IMG/VR virus record: IMGVR_UViG_3300025305_000164
Coordinates: 1-22,110 of that record
Direction: 5' to 3' (one strand)
Source: a virus
DNA length: 22,110 nucleotides
The position numbers and the translations under genes are program-made. This document shows, one piece after another, positions 12,694-19,078 of the stretch (position 1 is the first letter of the stretch; each line of letters begins with the position of its first letter). The notes under the pieces are model-generated. The model made no database searches and had not been told where the DNA came from. It saw only the letters and a program-made list of their open reading frames with translations.

Positions 12694-12888
12694 TTACTTC
12701 TTTAAAATCCCGATCCAACTGTCTGGGTTTAGGGCGTTTCTTTGCGGGCGAGTTCTACTTGCTATGTCTGTCCAATTTGATACTACTTTAAACTCTTCAT
12801 CTATTCGTAAGGCATAATCTCCTAAATGCTGTAAAGCGCTGGAACTTAAACTATGTTCACGTGACTCTAAGTATTCTGAATGTTTCAT
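12694..12888 (-). CDS. Small hypothetical protein (tentative)
   Basis: This 64-residue frame is polar at the N-terminus (KHSEYLESREHSLSSSALQH) with a middle that reads as protein (YALRIDEEFKVVSNWTDIA) and a basic end. It starts 12 bases after the stop of the 46-residue gene. The nearest Shine-Dalgarno-like GAGGAA is some 15 bases from ATG, so translation may be weak or coupled. The end runs into the origin-like repeat region. The family is not recognised, and confidence is limited by the poor ribosome site. Confidence 0.5.
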   Translation of the reverse strand: MKHSEYLESREHSLSSSALQHLGDYALRIDEEFKVVSNWTDIASRTRPQRNALNPDSWIGILKK

Positions 12889-12900
12889 ATGTTTTTGTTT

Positions 12901-13041
12901 TTATTCCTCGCTGTTTTGTAGTATGTTTTCTAACAAACTATTTACTAAAGTATCTTCTATGGTTGTAGGCTCGGGCACGCAATTACGCATATCTCTAAGT
13001 AATTCTAAATCTTCGGCGCTTATTTCTATTGTTATTTTCAT
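12901..13041 (-). CDS. Small hypothetical protein, ribbon-helix-helix-like start
   Basis: ATG at 13041 to TAA at 12901-12903 encodes 46 residues. The start MKITIEISAEDLELLRDM has the strand-then-helix pattern of small DNA-binding or antitoxin-like proteins, followed by a polar loop (NCVPEPTTIED) and a helix (TLVNSLLENILQ). AAGGA precedes ATG at good distance. It lies just downstream of the terminator at 13057-13086, so expression needs readthrough or an unseen promoter. No partner toxin is recognised. Confidence 0.55.
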   Translation of the reverse strand: MKITIEISAEDLELLRDMRNCVPEPTTIEDTLVNSLLENILQNSEE

Positions 13042-13056
13042 TTTGTTTCCTTATGT

Positions 13057-13086
13057 AAAAAAGGTGAGGGGATTTCTCCCCTCACC
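13057..13086 (-). terminator. Strong rho-independent terminator
   Basis: GGTGAGGGGA-tttc-TCCCCTCACC (13063-13086) forms a perfect 10-bp stem. On the leftward strand it is followed by TTTTTT (13057-13062). It closes the single-gene unit 13099-13608 thirteen bases after its stop. Confidence 0.9.
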
Positions 13087-13098
13087 CTTTAGGCTTTC

Positions 13099-13608
13099 TT
13101 AGATGTTCAATGCAGCCGCTTTCTTTGCTTCCTTTTCAATGTGGGCGTTTCGTAGATCATTAAAAAGGTCTGCATCTTGAGCTTTGAGCTCGGCCAGGGT
13201 TTCTGCGTCACCAGCTCCAAGAGCTTTACGGAAATTGCTCTTGAACTCTTTTATTGCTGGATCGCTCGTTTCTCTCGATGGATCTTTGACCACACTAATT
13301 GCGTGGTTTAATCCATTCTGAATGAGATCTTCCAGACTTCCGTTTGCGTCTCCACCTACCAGATTGAACCACTCATATAAAAATGTGTTCCAGTCTGGCG
13401 TCTCGAAGATCCTTACCTTGGGCCAATCGTAAGATGGTTTGTTCGCATCTTGACGGTTGACACTATGTGCGCGGATCTCAAAACCTTCACCACTACCTAC
13501 TAAGTCCAGCTCTTCGTATGATGGCATCTTTCGATACCTCTCTATAGGGATAGAATTTGAGTCCCTCAACATAGTCCCTATATTGCTATGTTGGAGCTTT
13601 CCTCTCAT
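13099..13608 (-). CDS. Hypothetical protein in its own transcription unit
   Basis: ATG at 13608 is preferred to an ATG 30 bases upstream, because AAGGA lies nine bases before it. The product is 169 residues. The N-terminal part is basic (MRGKLQHSNIGTMLRD), the middle contains YDWPKVRIFETPDWNTFLYEW (about residues 59-79) and FNLVGGDANGSLEDLIQNGL, and the C-terminus is helical and Ala/Lys/Glu-rich (EKEAKKAAALNI). A promoter (13660-13687) and a strong terminator (13057-13086) frame it alone, which suggests high early expression of one product. That would suit a DNA-binding or host-modifying protein, but no family is recognised. Confidence 0.75.
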   Translation of the reverse strand: MRGKLQHSNIGTMLRDSNSIPIERYRKMPSYEELDLVGSGEGFEIRAHSVNRQDANKPSYDWPKVRIFETPDWNTFLYEWFNLVGGDANGSLEDLIQNGLNHAISVVKDPSRETSDPAIKEFKSNFRKALGAGDAETLAELKAQDADLFNDLRNAHIEKEAKKAAALNI

Positions 13609-13659
13609 TTTGCGCGATCCTTTTTTGTTGTGTTTCAATGTCTAAATTTACTATACTTA

Positions 13660-13687
13660 AATATAATACATTCACAGTCAATGTCAA
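13660..13687 (-). promoter_or_regulatory. Leftward sigma70-type promoter of the 13099-13608 gene
   Basis: TTGACA (13682-13687) and TATATT (13660-13665) on the leftward strand are 16 bases apart. The -10 region TGTATTATATT is identical in sequence and spacing to that of the 12280-12307 promoter. The expected start lies about 45 bases before the ATG at 13608. Confidence 0.8.
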
Positions 13688-13758
13688 GCTTTATTTTTAC
13701 TTTTGTGAAGTTTTTTATGTAGTGTTACTTGGTATCATGTAGTGCACACATGTGCCCC

Positions 13759-13787
13759 TTGACAACCACTTGGTATTAAGCTATATT
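13759..13787 (+). promoter_or_regulatory. Rightward sigma70-type promoter with a repeat unit in its spacer
   Basis: TTGACA (13759-13764) and TATATT (13782-13787) are 17 bases apart, close to consensus. The spacer holds CACTTGGTA, the inverse of the nearby 10-bp repeat unit with one mismatch; an exact inverse copy (TACTTGGTA) lies at 13726-13734. A protein bound to the repeats could block this promoter. The transcript would run through the repeat cluster and into the antisense of the 14199-14692 cassette, unless it is a leader for the late genes. Confidence 0.65.
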
Positions 13788-13887
13788 CATAGATGGGCAG
13801 AAAAGTATCATATTATACCGCACAATACCTTATAATGTTACTTAATACTACGGTTTTATGCACAATATGTAGTGGTATAGCAAGAAT

Positions 13888-14100
13888 CGTGCCAATACTA
13901 CATATGGTATGCAAGCAAATACCGTGCCAATACTATAAAGTACAAAGTAGTACCAAGTAATACCAAGTAATACTACAAAGTACTAAGTGGTACCAAGTAG
14001 AATATACGCTAAACCATATGGTACCGAGTATACATGGTACAAAGTTAAACTACTTAGTACCGAGTATACTTCAAACTACATAGTACCAAGTAAAGTATAA
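13888..14100. repeat. 10-bp repeat cluster A (consensus TACCAAGTAG)
   Basis: From 13931 to 14000 seven 10-bp units follow each other without gaps. Exact TACCAAGTA occurs at 13951, 13961 and 13991, and variants at 13931, 13941, 13971 and 13981. More units follow at 14022 and 14058 (TACCGAGTAT, inside an identical 12-mer GTACCGAGTATA) and at 14084. Two CGTGCCAATACTA elements precede it (13888-13900 and 13923-13935). The exact 10-base period puts every unit on one face of the helix, as in binding-site arrays. The 590-base gap 13609-14198 otherwise holds only the promoters and terminator listed here. Confidence 0.8.
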
Positions 14101-14143
14101 AGTAAAGTATATGTAGGGGTAGTATTGATTCAGGATGTGAATT

Positions 14144-14183
14144 AAAAAAGGGCGCCAGATGTCGGGGATGACACCCAGCGCCC
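14144..14183 (-). terminator. Rho-independent terminator of the two-gene cassette
   Basis: On the leftward strand GGGCGC pairs with GCGCCC (14150-14155 and 14178-14183) and TGTC with GACA inside, around a short loop. TTTTTT follows (14144-14149). It lies 15 bases after the stop of the 72-residue gene and closes the cassette against the repeat cluster. Confidence 0.85.
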
Positions 14184-14198
14184 AGGCCCCAGGGAGGG

Positions 14199-14417
14199 CT
14201 ATTGGTTACATGAAGCGTTTAGTTCATCGAGTGTTTTGTCCAACCTTGCGGATCGCTCTACAGCTTCAACTTGGAGCAATTCGCTATACTGTTTTCCGAT
14301 AGGATCGAACCCTTCGGGGAGTGTTAGATATTCATTTGCATAGTAGTCCCCGTAGAAATTATCTATGGTGCCTAAGCATTTATGATCGCTGTCGAAGTAG
14401 CACTTTATGTCTTTCAT
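14199..14417 (-). CDS. Hypothetical cassette protein
   Basis: This 72-residue acidic protein opens KDIKCYFDSDHKCLGTIDNF (residues 2-21), is rich in Tyr, and has a helical second half (SELLQVEAVERSARLDKTLDEL). It contains three Cys but no clear metal motif. There is no good Shine-Dalgarno before ATG; instead a GGGAGGGC/GCCCTCCC hairpin (14427-14452) lies just upstream, which may control its translation. It is the second gene of a self-contained leftward cassette. The family is not recognised. Confidence 0.6.
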   Translation of the reverse strand: MKDIKCYFDSDHKCLGTIDNFYGDYYANEYLTLPEGFDPIGKQYSELLQVEAVERSARLDKTLDELNASCNQ

Positions 14418-14426
14418 GATATGTTT

Positions 14427-14452
14427 GGGAGGGCCTGTGATAGCGCCCTCCC
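14427..14452. promoter_or_regulatory. Intercistronic 8-bp hairpin
   Basis: GGGAGGGC (14427-14434) pairs perfectly with GCCCTCCC (14445-14452) around a 10-base loop. It lies between the two cassette genes, ten bases before the 72-residue ATG. No T-run follows on the leftward strand, so it is more likely an RNA stability or translation-control hairpin than a terminator. Confidence 0.5.
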
Positions 14453-14461
14453 TGCTCCTTT

Positions 14462-14692
14462 TTAGTCTTGGGGTTGTTTGAAGCTATCTTCGAGTGCCAG
14501 CGCGATGCCAGCGTCCAGAACATCGAGCACTTCCGAGATATGATGCGATTCTACGGCGTGCCCTTTGCTCATCATCCGAAAAGCCCGGATGACACTTTCG
14601 CCAGTGCCGAACAATTTGTTCGGACCGACTGCCTCGCTGAAGCGTTTCAGCTTCTCTGAGGCTGAATAAGGTGATTCGTGCGACTGTACCAT
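14462..14692 (-). CDS. Hypothetical cassette protein (first gene)
   Basis: Two longer starts up to 14770 overlap the promoter. ATG at 14692 has AGGGAGAG seven bases before it and lies downstream of the predicted transcript start, so it is chosen. The product is 76 residues, mostly helical: SASEKLKRFSEAVG (10-23), GTGESVIRAFRMMSKG (29-44) and SEVLDVLDAGIALALEDSF (53-71). The base composition looks richer in G+C than the flanking repeats, in line with acquisition as a unit. The family is not recognised. Confidence 0.6.
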   Translation of the reverse strand: MVQSHESPYSASEKLKRFSEAVGPNKLFGTGESVIRAFRMMSKGHAVESHHISEVLDVLDAGIALALEDSFKQPQD

Positions 14693-14741
14693 GCTACTCT
14701 CCCTGAGTTGTTGGTTAGGCTTCATTGCCGCCAACATTATA

Positions 14742-14770
14742 AAGATACCGAATAAGCCCTGAGAAGTCAA
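14742..14770 (-). promoter_or_regulatory. Promoter of the two-gene cassette
   Basis: TTGACT (14765-14770) and TATCTT (14742-14747) on the leftward strand are 17 bases apart. The predicted start near 14735 leaves a leader of about 40 bases before ATG at 14692. With the terminator at 14144-14183 this makes an autonomous unit. Confidence 0.65.
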
Positions 14771-14795
14771 GACTTTTTTTATGTTTTTCGCTACA

Positions 14796-14910
14796 AAAAC
14801 CGTGCCAACGTTACAAAGTACTACGTAGTACCAAGTACGGTCACTATTGTACTAAGTAATACCAAGTAACTGGGGGGCACTACCACTTAGTACCAAGTAG
14901 TACCGCGTAT
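14796..14910. repeat. 10-bp repeat cluster B
   Basis: The same units as in cluster A recur: TACTACGTAG (14819), TACCAAGTAC (14829), TACTAAGTAA (14850), TACCAAGTAA (14860), TACCAAGTAG (14891) and TACCGCGTAT (14901), again mostly on a 10-base step. The segment 14796-14838 aligns without gaps to 13918-13960, including the CGTGCCAA element. The cluster ends about 50 bases before the first rightward gene. I see no clear sigma70 promoter in 14771-14957, so late transcription may need a protein bound here. Confidence 0.75.
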
Positions 14911-14957
14911 CATTTGAGCGGTACAATACATAAATTTTGAGATTCGAGGGTGAAGTA

Positions 14958-16613
14958 ATGACCCAACCAATATATGATTTTACAAGTAGGGGTGAGGGTG
15001 GTGGTCGGGTAGTGGGTGGTGGGTCATTAGGCCCAATAGACCCATATAATAATGAATGGGTCAGGATGCGTCAGCAGCAAAACACCGAAGCATTATACGA
15101 AGCTCTAGGCATGGTGTTTCCCATACATCCCGCACTAGGCCATCAGTTGCAAGAACTTGGCAACATGATCGTAGACGTAGCATCTGGAGGTGGTACCACT
15201 GTAGCACAAGACCGAGCAATCACTAAAGGCAAGCACGATCCGTCAAGCATAGATCGTGTAGGAGGTCTCATAGGAACCTGGACTGGTAATACATTCGAGG
15301 ACATCGGCCAGGCACTAGGTATGACCCCGGAGGATTTAGCCAGAGTAGCTCGTGCATTTAAACAACTTCAAAGTGACCCCGAAGCTCAAGGCGAACTCCT
15401 TAGAGGCTTAGGGCATGCTATGAAAGAGCGTTATGGCGGTGAAGATGGACCTCTAGCAGCAGCTGAGGATTTTGGAGGTTTAGGCGCTCTCTTGCCTGCT
15501 GGCAGAGCCGCAGGAATTACCGGAAAACTTATAGGTAAAGATATTGTAAAGCCTGTGACTCCTACACACAAAGGAATGGTTAATCCTCCAGGAGATCCTC
15601 CAGCAGGTGGGGTATTAAGTGGTGTTCGTGCAGATGCAACTCAGGGACCATTGGCAACTCCTAGCGAAGCAAAAATGATCTTGGAGCAAGACGCTATAGG
15701 AGTGACTGGAGCGCGTGCAACTCCTCAACAAGCACCTTGGGATCCTGACGGAGATAGTCCTGAATATAAAGCATTTCTAGATGATAATGAAATAGAGCAC
15801 GGGATTGAAGGTGTACATTACGTAGAAGGCGAAAACGTAGATCCCGCGATGGTGCCGAGAGGGGAGAGTAAATGGACAGATAAAGATGAGGCAGAATGGC
15901 AAGCTGAGCATGAAGGGCTTGATTCAGGTAAAATAGAACCTTTACCTGATTCTATGATTAGAGATTTAACAGATGAATCTTTAGACTTAGAAATACGTAA
16001 ATCTAATTGGACAATTAATGACCAACAAAAATTTTTAGATAGAGATGACATCTTAGATGCAGATCGTAAAGATGTACAAAAAGACCAACAGCAATTTAAG
16101 ACTGAGTTAGAAAAACTCGTAGCTGAGCGTCATAGACGTAGACGTGAATCTGGTGGAGGTTCCGCAGGCGCTAAGAAGCAAATGTCGAAGCTAGATCAAA
16201 TGAAAGCTGAAGGCGCAGGAGAACCTGATGCAGGCTGGCCTGTAGCTCACGGTATAGAAGGTTTTACAGGTGATGCAGATTTCGGGGCTGAGGTCACAGA
16301 TCTCTTAGCTAAAGCTCAATTTAGTACTAAGCGTAATCAGTGGATATTCCCTGATGTTGGAGCAGGTGCGGAAGGTACATTCGACATTAACGGTTTTATA
16401 AATCGTATGGGGAATCCCAGGCATCCTGTAAATACAGAAGAACTAAGTATGTTAGGTGATGTATTGACTTTGGCGTCGCAGTATCCAAGTAAGCGTAATC
16501 TTAGTTCTATGGCAGAGGATTTGTATAAGATGATTTCGGGTACTATTAAAGAACGCTTACGTGCAGACCAAGGTAAACTTTTCGACCCAGGTACCCTAGG
16601 ATTTAACTTATGA
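14958..16613 (+). CDS. Large unidentified protein, first gene of the rightward block
   Basis: ATG at 14958 is preferred over an upstream in-frame TTG because GAGGG lies seven bases before it; the product is 551 residues. It has a Gly-rich start, then a helical region (TEALYEALGMVFPIHP; MTPEDLARVARAFKQL), a small hydrophobic stretch (LGALLPAGRAAGITGKLI), and an acidic charged middle. A Lys/Arg-rich segment (RHRRRR) follows, and the C-terminal region ends EDLYKMISGTIKERLRAD. It looks like a multi-part virion or assembly protein. I do not recognise a family. Being placed before the terminase genes and sharing ATGA with the next gene, it is probably a structural or packaging-related product. Confidence 0.8.
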   Translation: MTQPIYDFTSRGEGGGRVVGGGSLGPIDPYNNEWVRMRQQQNTEALYEALGMVFPIHPALGHQLQELGNMIVDVASGGGTTVAQDRAITKGKHDPSSIDRVGGLIGTWTGNTFEDIGQALGMTPEDLARVARAFKQLQSDPEAQGELLRGLGHAMKERYGGEDGPLAAAEDFGGLGALLPAGRAAGITGKLIGKDIVKPVTPTHKGMVNPPGDPPAGGVLSGVRADATQGPLATPSEAKMILEQDAIGVTGARATPQQAPWDPDGDSPEYKAFLDDNEIEHGIEGVHYVEGENVDPAMVPRGESKWTDKDEAEWQAEHEGLDSGKIEPLPDSMIRDLTDESLDLEIRKSNWTINDQQKFLDRDDILDADRKDVQKDQQQFKTELEKLVAERHRRRRESGGGSAGAKKQMSKLDQMKAEGAGEPDAGWPVAHGIEGFTGDADFGAEVTDLLAKAQFSTKRNQWIFPDVGAGAEGTFDINGFINRMGNPRHPVNTEELSMLGDVLTLASQYPSKRNLSSMAEDLYKMISGTIKERLRADQGKLFDPGTLGFNL

Positions 16614-17116
16614 CAGGGTTAGTAAATGATCGGGCACTAGACTCTGCCCGTGTAGTAAGCATGTTGATATACGAGGGTAAGACCGCAGGCGAGATTGCTA
16701 AGAGTCTTAATACAACTCGTCCTAAGATCATCGAACACCTAGAGTCTCCTCGTGTCCAGGAAATGATTGACAGTGCACAGGAAAAACGTCACGCTCTAGT
16801 AGCACACATACCCATAGCAAACTTCGCTACTCGACTTAGCAGACTTGAACAGATCTATAAAGCTAATGAACAACTAGGAGATTTCGGAACGTGCTTGAAG
16901 ACTCTGCATGCAGCACGTGAGGAAACCAAGCTAGTTCGAGTAGAAACCAGAGATGAATCCAAGCCTCAGTTCGTAGTAAACATCACGAGCTTCAAAGGTT
17001 CAGAGGATTCTGCTAATGCTATAGAGGTAGAAGAAGTTGTCGAGCGAGTTACAGGACATATTCCAAGCTCTACAGGGCCTGGACACACAGAAGCCCGAGC
17101 CGCGGAAACATCGTAA
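16610..17116 (+). CDS. Putative terminase small subunit
   Basis: This 168-residue protein has an N-terminal helix-turn-helix (VVSMLIYEGKTAGEIAKSL to TTRPKIIEHL, residues 15-44) followed by SPRVQEMIDSAQEKR. This is the usual layout of small terminase subunits, which bind the packaging site on DNA. The middle is helical (FATRLSRLEQIYKANEQLGD) and could oligomerise, and the C-terminus is low-complexity. It lies two genes before the large subunit, and its start overlaps the upstream stop (ATGA). The call rests on HTH plus position, because small terminases vary greatly in sequence. Confidence 0.65.
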   Translation: MTGLVNDRALDSARVVSMLIYEGKTAGEIAKSLNTTRPKIIEHLESPRVQEMIDSAQEKRHALVAHIPIANFATRLSRLEQIYKANEQLGDFGTCLKTLHAAREETKLVRVETRDESKPQFVVNITSFKGSEDSANAIEVEEVVERVTGHIPSSTGPGHTEARAAETS

Positions 17117-17690
17117 GCAAATACCAATTCCGCCTGTAGGTGATATGTCAGACGGGGTCTCGGTAGACTTACACCCTGGGACTCTGAATAAAACTATAGA
17201 CGCAGAGCACGAATGGAACTTTAACGCATACAAAAGACTAGCATTCGTGGTATTTATGCAGAGTCTTAACAACATAATAGAGTTGTTCTACAAATGGAAA
17301 GCCCACGACTGGTTACACGAAGATTACAAACAGATAAAATCAAAAGAGTTATCGTTTAATGACTTAGCAAAGATCCGGGATATGCCAGTTTTAGAACTTA
17401 GAGATTTGTACTATGACTACGATAAAGATTGGAGGCATGATCCTGTAGCATGGATGATGTCTGCAGAAGCGTTGCCGTATCTTGATATGCTAAACATAGA
17501 ACCAGAATTGGCTATTGAGCTAGCAAAGAACATAGCGAGCGGTGAGCGTAGCATAGGAATATCAGAGCCCGACATAGAACTATTAGTATTACCACAATAC
17601 GATAACACTGCCCGTAAACAACAAGCTATGGGTAGATTCTTGCAAACATCGTTTGCGTCTGTGACTAAGAAAAATGCCGACACGCGGTAG
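17037..17690 (+). CDS. Unidentified protein between terminase genes
   Basis: The frame opens at TTG 17037 (after AGAGGTAG), giving 217 residues and an 80-base overlap with the upstream gene. An ATG at 17145 would give 181 residues without overlap but has a poorly spaced ribosome site. The N-terminal extension is proline- and lysine-rich (KPEPRKHRKQIPIPP). The core is helical with many aromatics (LAFVVFMQSLNNIIELFYKW, then LRDLYYDYDKDWRHDPVAWM), and the end is charged. The stop overlaps the large-terminase start by 17 bases. It may be a packaging accessory factor. No family is recognised, and the start is unsettled. Confidence 0.7.
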   Translation: MSSELQDIFQALQGLDTQKPEPRKHRKQIPIPPVGDMSDGVSVDLHPGTLNKTIDAEHEWNFNAYKRLAFVVFMQSLNNIIELFYKWKAHDWLHEDYKQIKSKELSFNDLAKIRDMPVLELRDLYYDYDKDWRHDPVAWMMSAEALPYLDMLNIEPELAIELAKNIASGERSIGISEPDIELLVLPQYDNTARKQQAMGRFLQTSFASVTKKNADTR

Positions 17691-19077
17691 GGTCCATACA
17701 GAGAGCTTAGAAGACCTAGAGTTCAATGTAGCTCTACAACCTAAGCAGTTTCAGCTATTAGAAGCTGTGCGTAATGGTGTGCGGTATCCTTTTTATGGCG
17801 GCGCTAGGGGTGGGGGGAAAAGCTACGCATCACGAATCATAATGCTCATCATGCTCATGGAGAATCCTGGGTCAACAGGATTATTGATTCGTAGGACATT
17901 CAAGCAGCTCGATGGTAATCACATTCGTCCTTTGTTTAGGCAGTTTCCAAAGATCAGAAACTGGTACAACAAGAGCGAAGGCGTAATGTACTTGCCTAAT
18001 GGCAGTGAGTTGATGTTCGGTCATGCAGAACACGAAGACGATGTGTTTAACTATCAGGGACAGGAGTTTGACTTCGTAGCAGTAGAAGAGGTCACACAGT
18101 TCACGGAGTTCCAGTGGCAGTACATATCGAGTTCGTGTCGAACCTCGAACAAAGCCATTAATCCTGTGATGTGGGCTACGGGAAACCCTGGTGGTGTAGG
18201 TCATGCATGGAGCAAGAGATTGTGGATTGATCAGATGCACGAGGAAGCAGAGAACCCAAAGGACTATAAGTTTATTTCTGCCCGAGTGTTCGACAATCCA
18301 GCTCTGATGGAAGCTGACCCTAGGTACGTAGAATCACTAAAGAATATCAAAGACGAAGCATTACGTAGAGCATACTTAAATGGTGATTGGGACATATACC
18401 AAGGTCAGTTCTTTACACAGTGGAATAGGCATAAGATCTTAACGAAGAGTTTCGAGATCCCAGCATCGTGGGCATTGTATGGCGCACTAGATTACGGTGA
18501 ATCAGCACCTACGAGCTTTGGGCTTTACGCAATAGATTTTGACTATAACATCTATCGTCTGATGGGATATTACCAGGGTGATCGTACAGCATCACAGCAC
18601 GCAGAAGAGATAGTACAAAGGATCTCAGGGTTTCCGTATACAAATGGTCGGATGCCCATTATGATTTATTCTGATCCTAGTATGTGGGTGAAGCGTAGGC
18701 TCACGGAGCAGATGACTAAGAGTGCGGCAGATGTGTTTTCGGATTTTGAGTTGCCGATAACTCGCGCTAATAACGATCGTGTGAATGGTTGGCGTATATG
18801 TCGAGACGCACTACTCCATGAGAAGTTCTATGCATTCGAGGGTTGGAACGATGATTTCATGCGTACTGTACCTGCATTGCCTCGCGCGGATAAGAACCCC
18901 GAGGATGTAGATACTCACGCAGAAGATCATGCGGCTGATGAGTGGCGATATGGGATGGTACATATGTATCGTCATGCAGAACACAAGGATGACCCGATTA
19001 TGGGTAGCGGGCAGGATATATTAGATGCACTTCCTGGGAAACCTGCACATAGTGGACGTTATCACGCTTTAAACTAA
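17674..19077 (+). CDS. terL: Terminase large subunit
   Basis: This 467-residue protein is the ATP-driven DNA-packaging motor with nuclease. The ATPase part has Walker A GGARGGGKS (42-50), a hydrophobic Walker B strand FDFVAVEEV (132-140; catalytic Glu E138 or E139) and the coupling motif WATGNPGG (167-174). The RNase H-like nuclease part has ALDYGE (D273), IYSDPS (D334) and EDHAADEWRYG (D418 and D422), supplying the acidic residues that cut concatemers. Length is normal. It starts at ATG inside the upstream gene with weak Shine-Dalgarno pairing, so coupling is likely. Portal follows after one base. The packaging strategy (cos or headful) cannot be read from the motifs alone. Confidence 0.95.
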   Translation: MPTRGRVHTESLEDLEFNVALQPKQFQLLEAVRNGVRYPFYGGARGGGKSYASRIIMLIMLMENPGSTGLLIRRTFKQLDGNHIRPLFRQFPKIRNWYNKSEGVMYLPNGSELMFGHAEHEDDVFNYQGQEFDFVAVEEVTQFTEFQWQYISSSCRTSNKAINPVMWATGNPGGVGHAWSKRLWIDQMHEEAENPKDYKFISARVFDNPALMEADPRYVESLKNIKDEALRRAYLNGDWDIYQGQFFTQWNRHKILTKSFEIPASWALYGALDYGESAPTSFGLYAIDFDYNIYRLMGYYQGDRTASQHAEEIVQRISGFPYTNGRMPIMIYSDPSMWVKRRLTEQMTKSAADVFSDFELPITRANNDRVNGWRICRDALLHEKFYAFEGWNDDFMRTVPALPRADKNPEDVDTHAEDHAADEWRYGMVHMYRHAEHKDDPIMGSGQDILDALPGKPAHSGRYHALN

Positions 19078-19078
19078 T

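Noticed and set aside
13793-13960. 55-codon rightward frame directly at the predicted start of the 13759-13787 promoter
   Set aside because: It would be leaderless, ends inside the repeat array, and has an unconvincing composition. Probably chance, though a leaderless peptide cannot be excluded.
14922-14927. TACAAT as a -10 box for the rightward late genes
   Set aside because: No acceptable -35 lies 16-18 bases upstream; the position holds repeat units instead. Without an activator site shown, no promoter is claimed.
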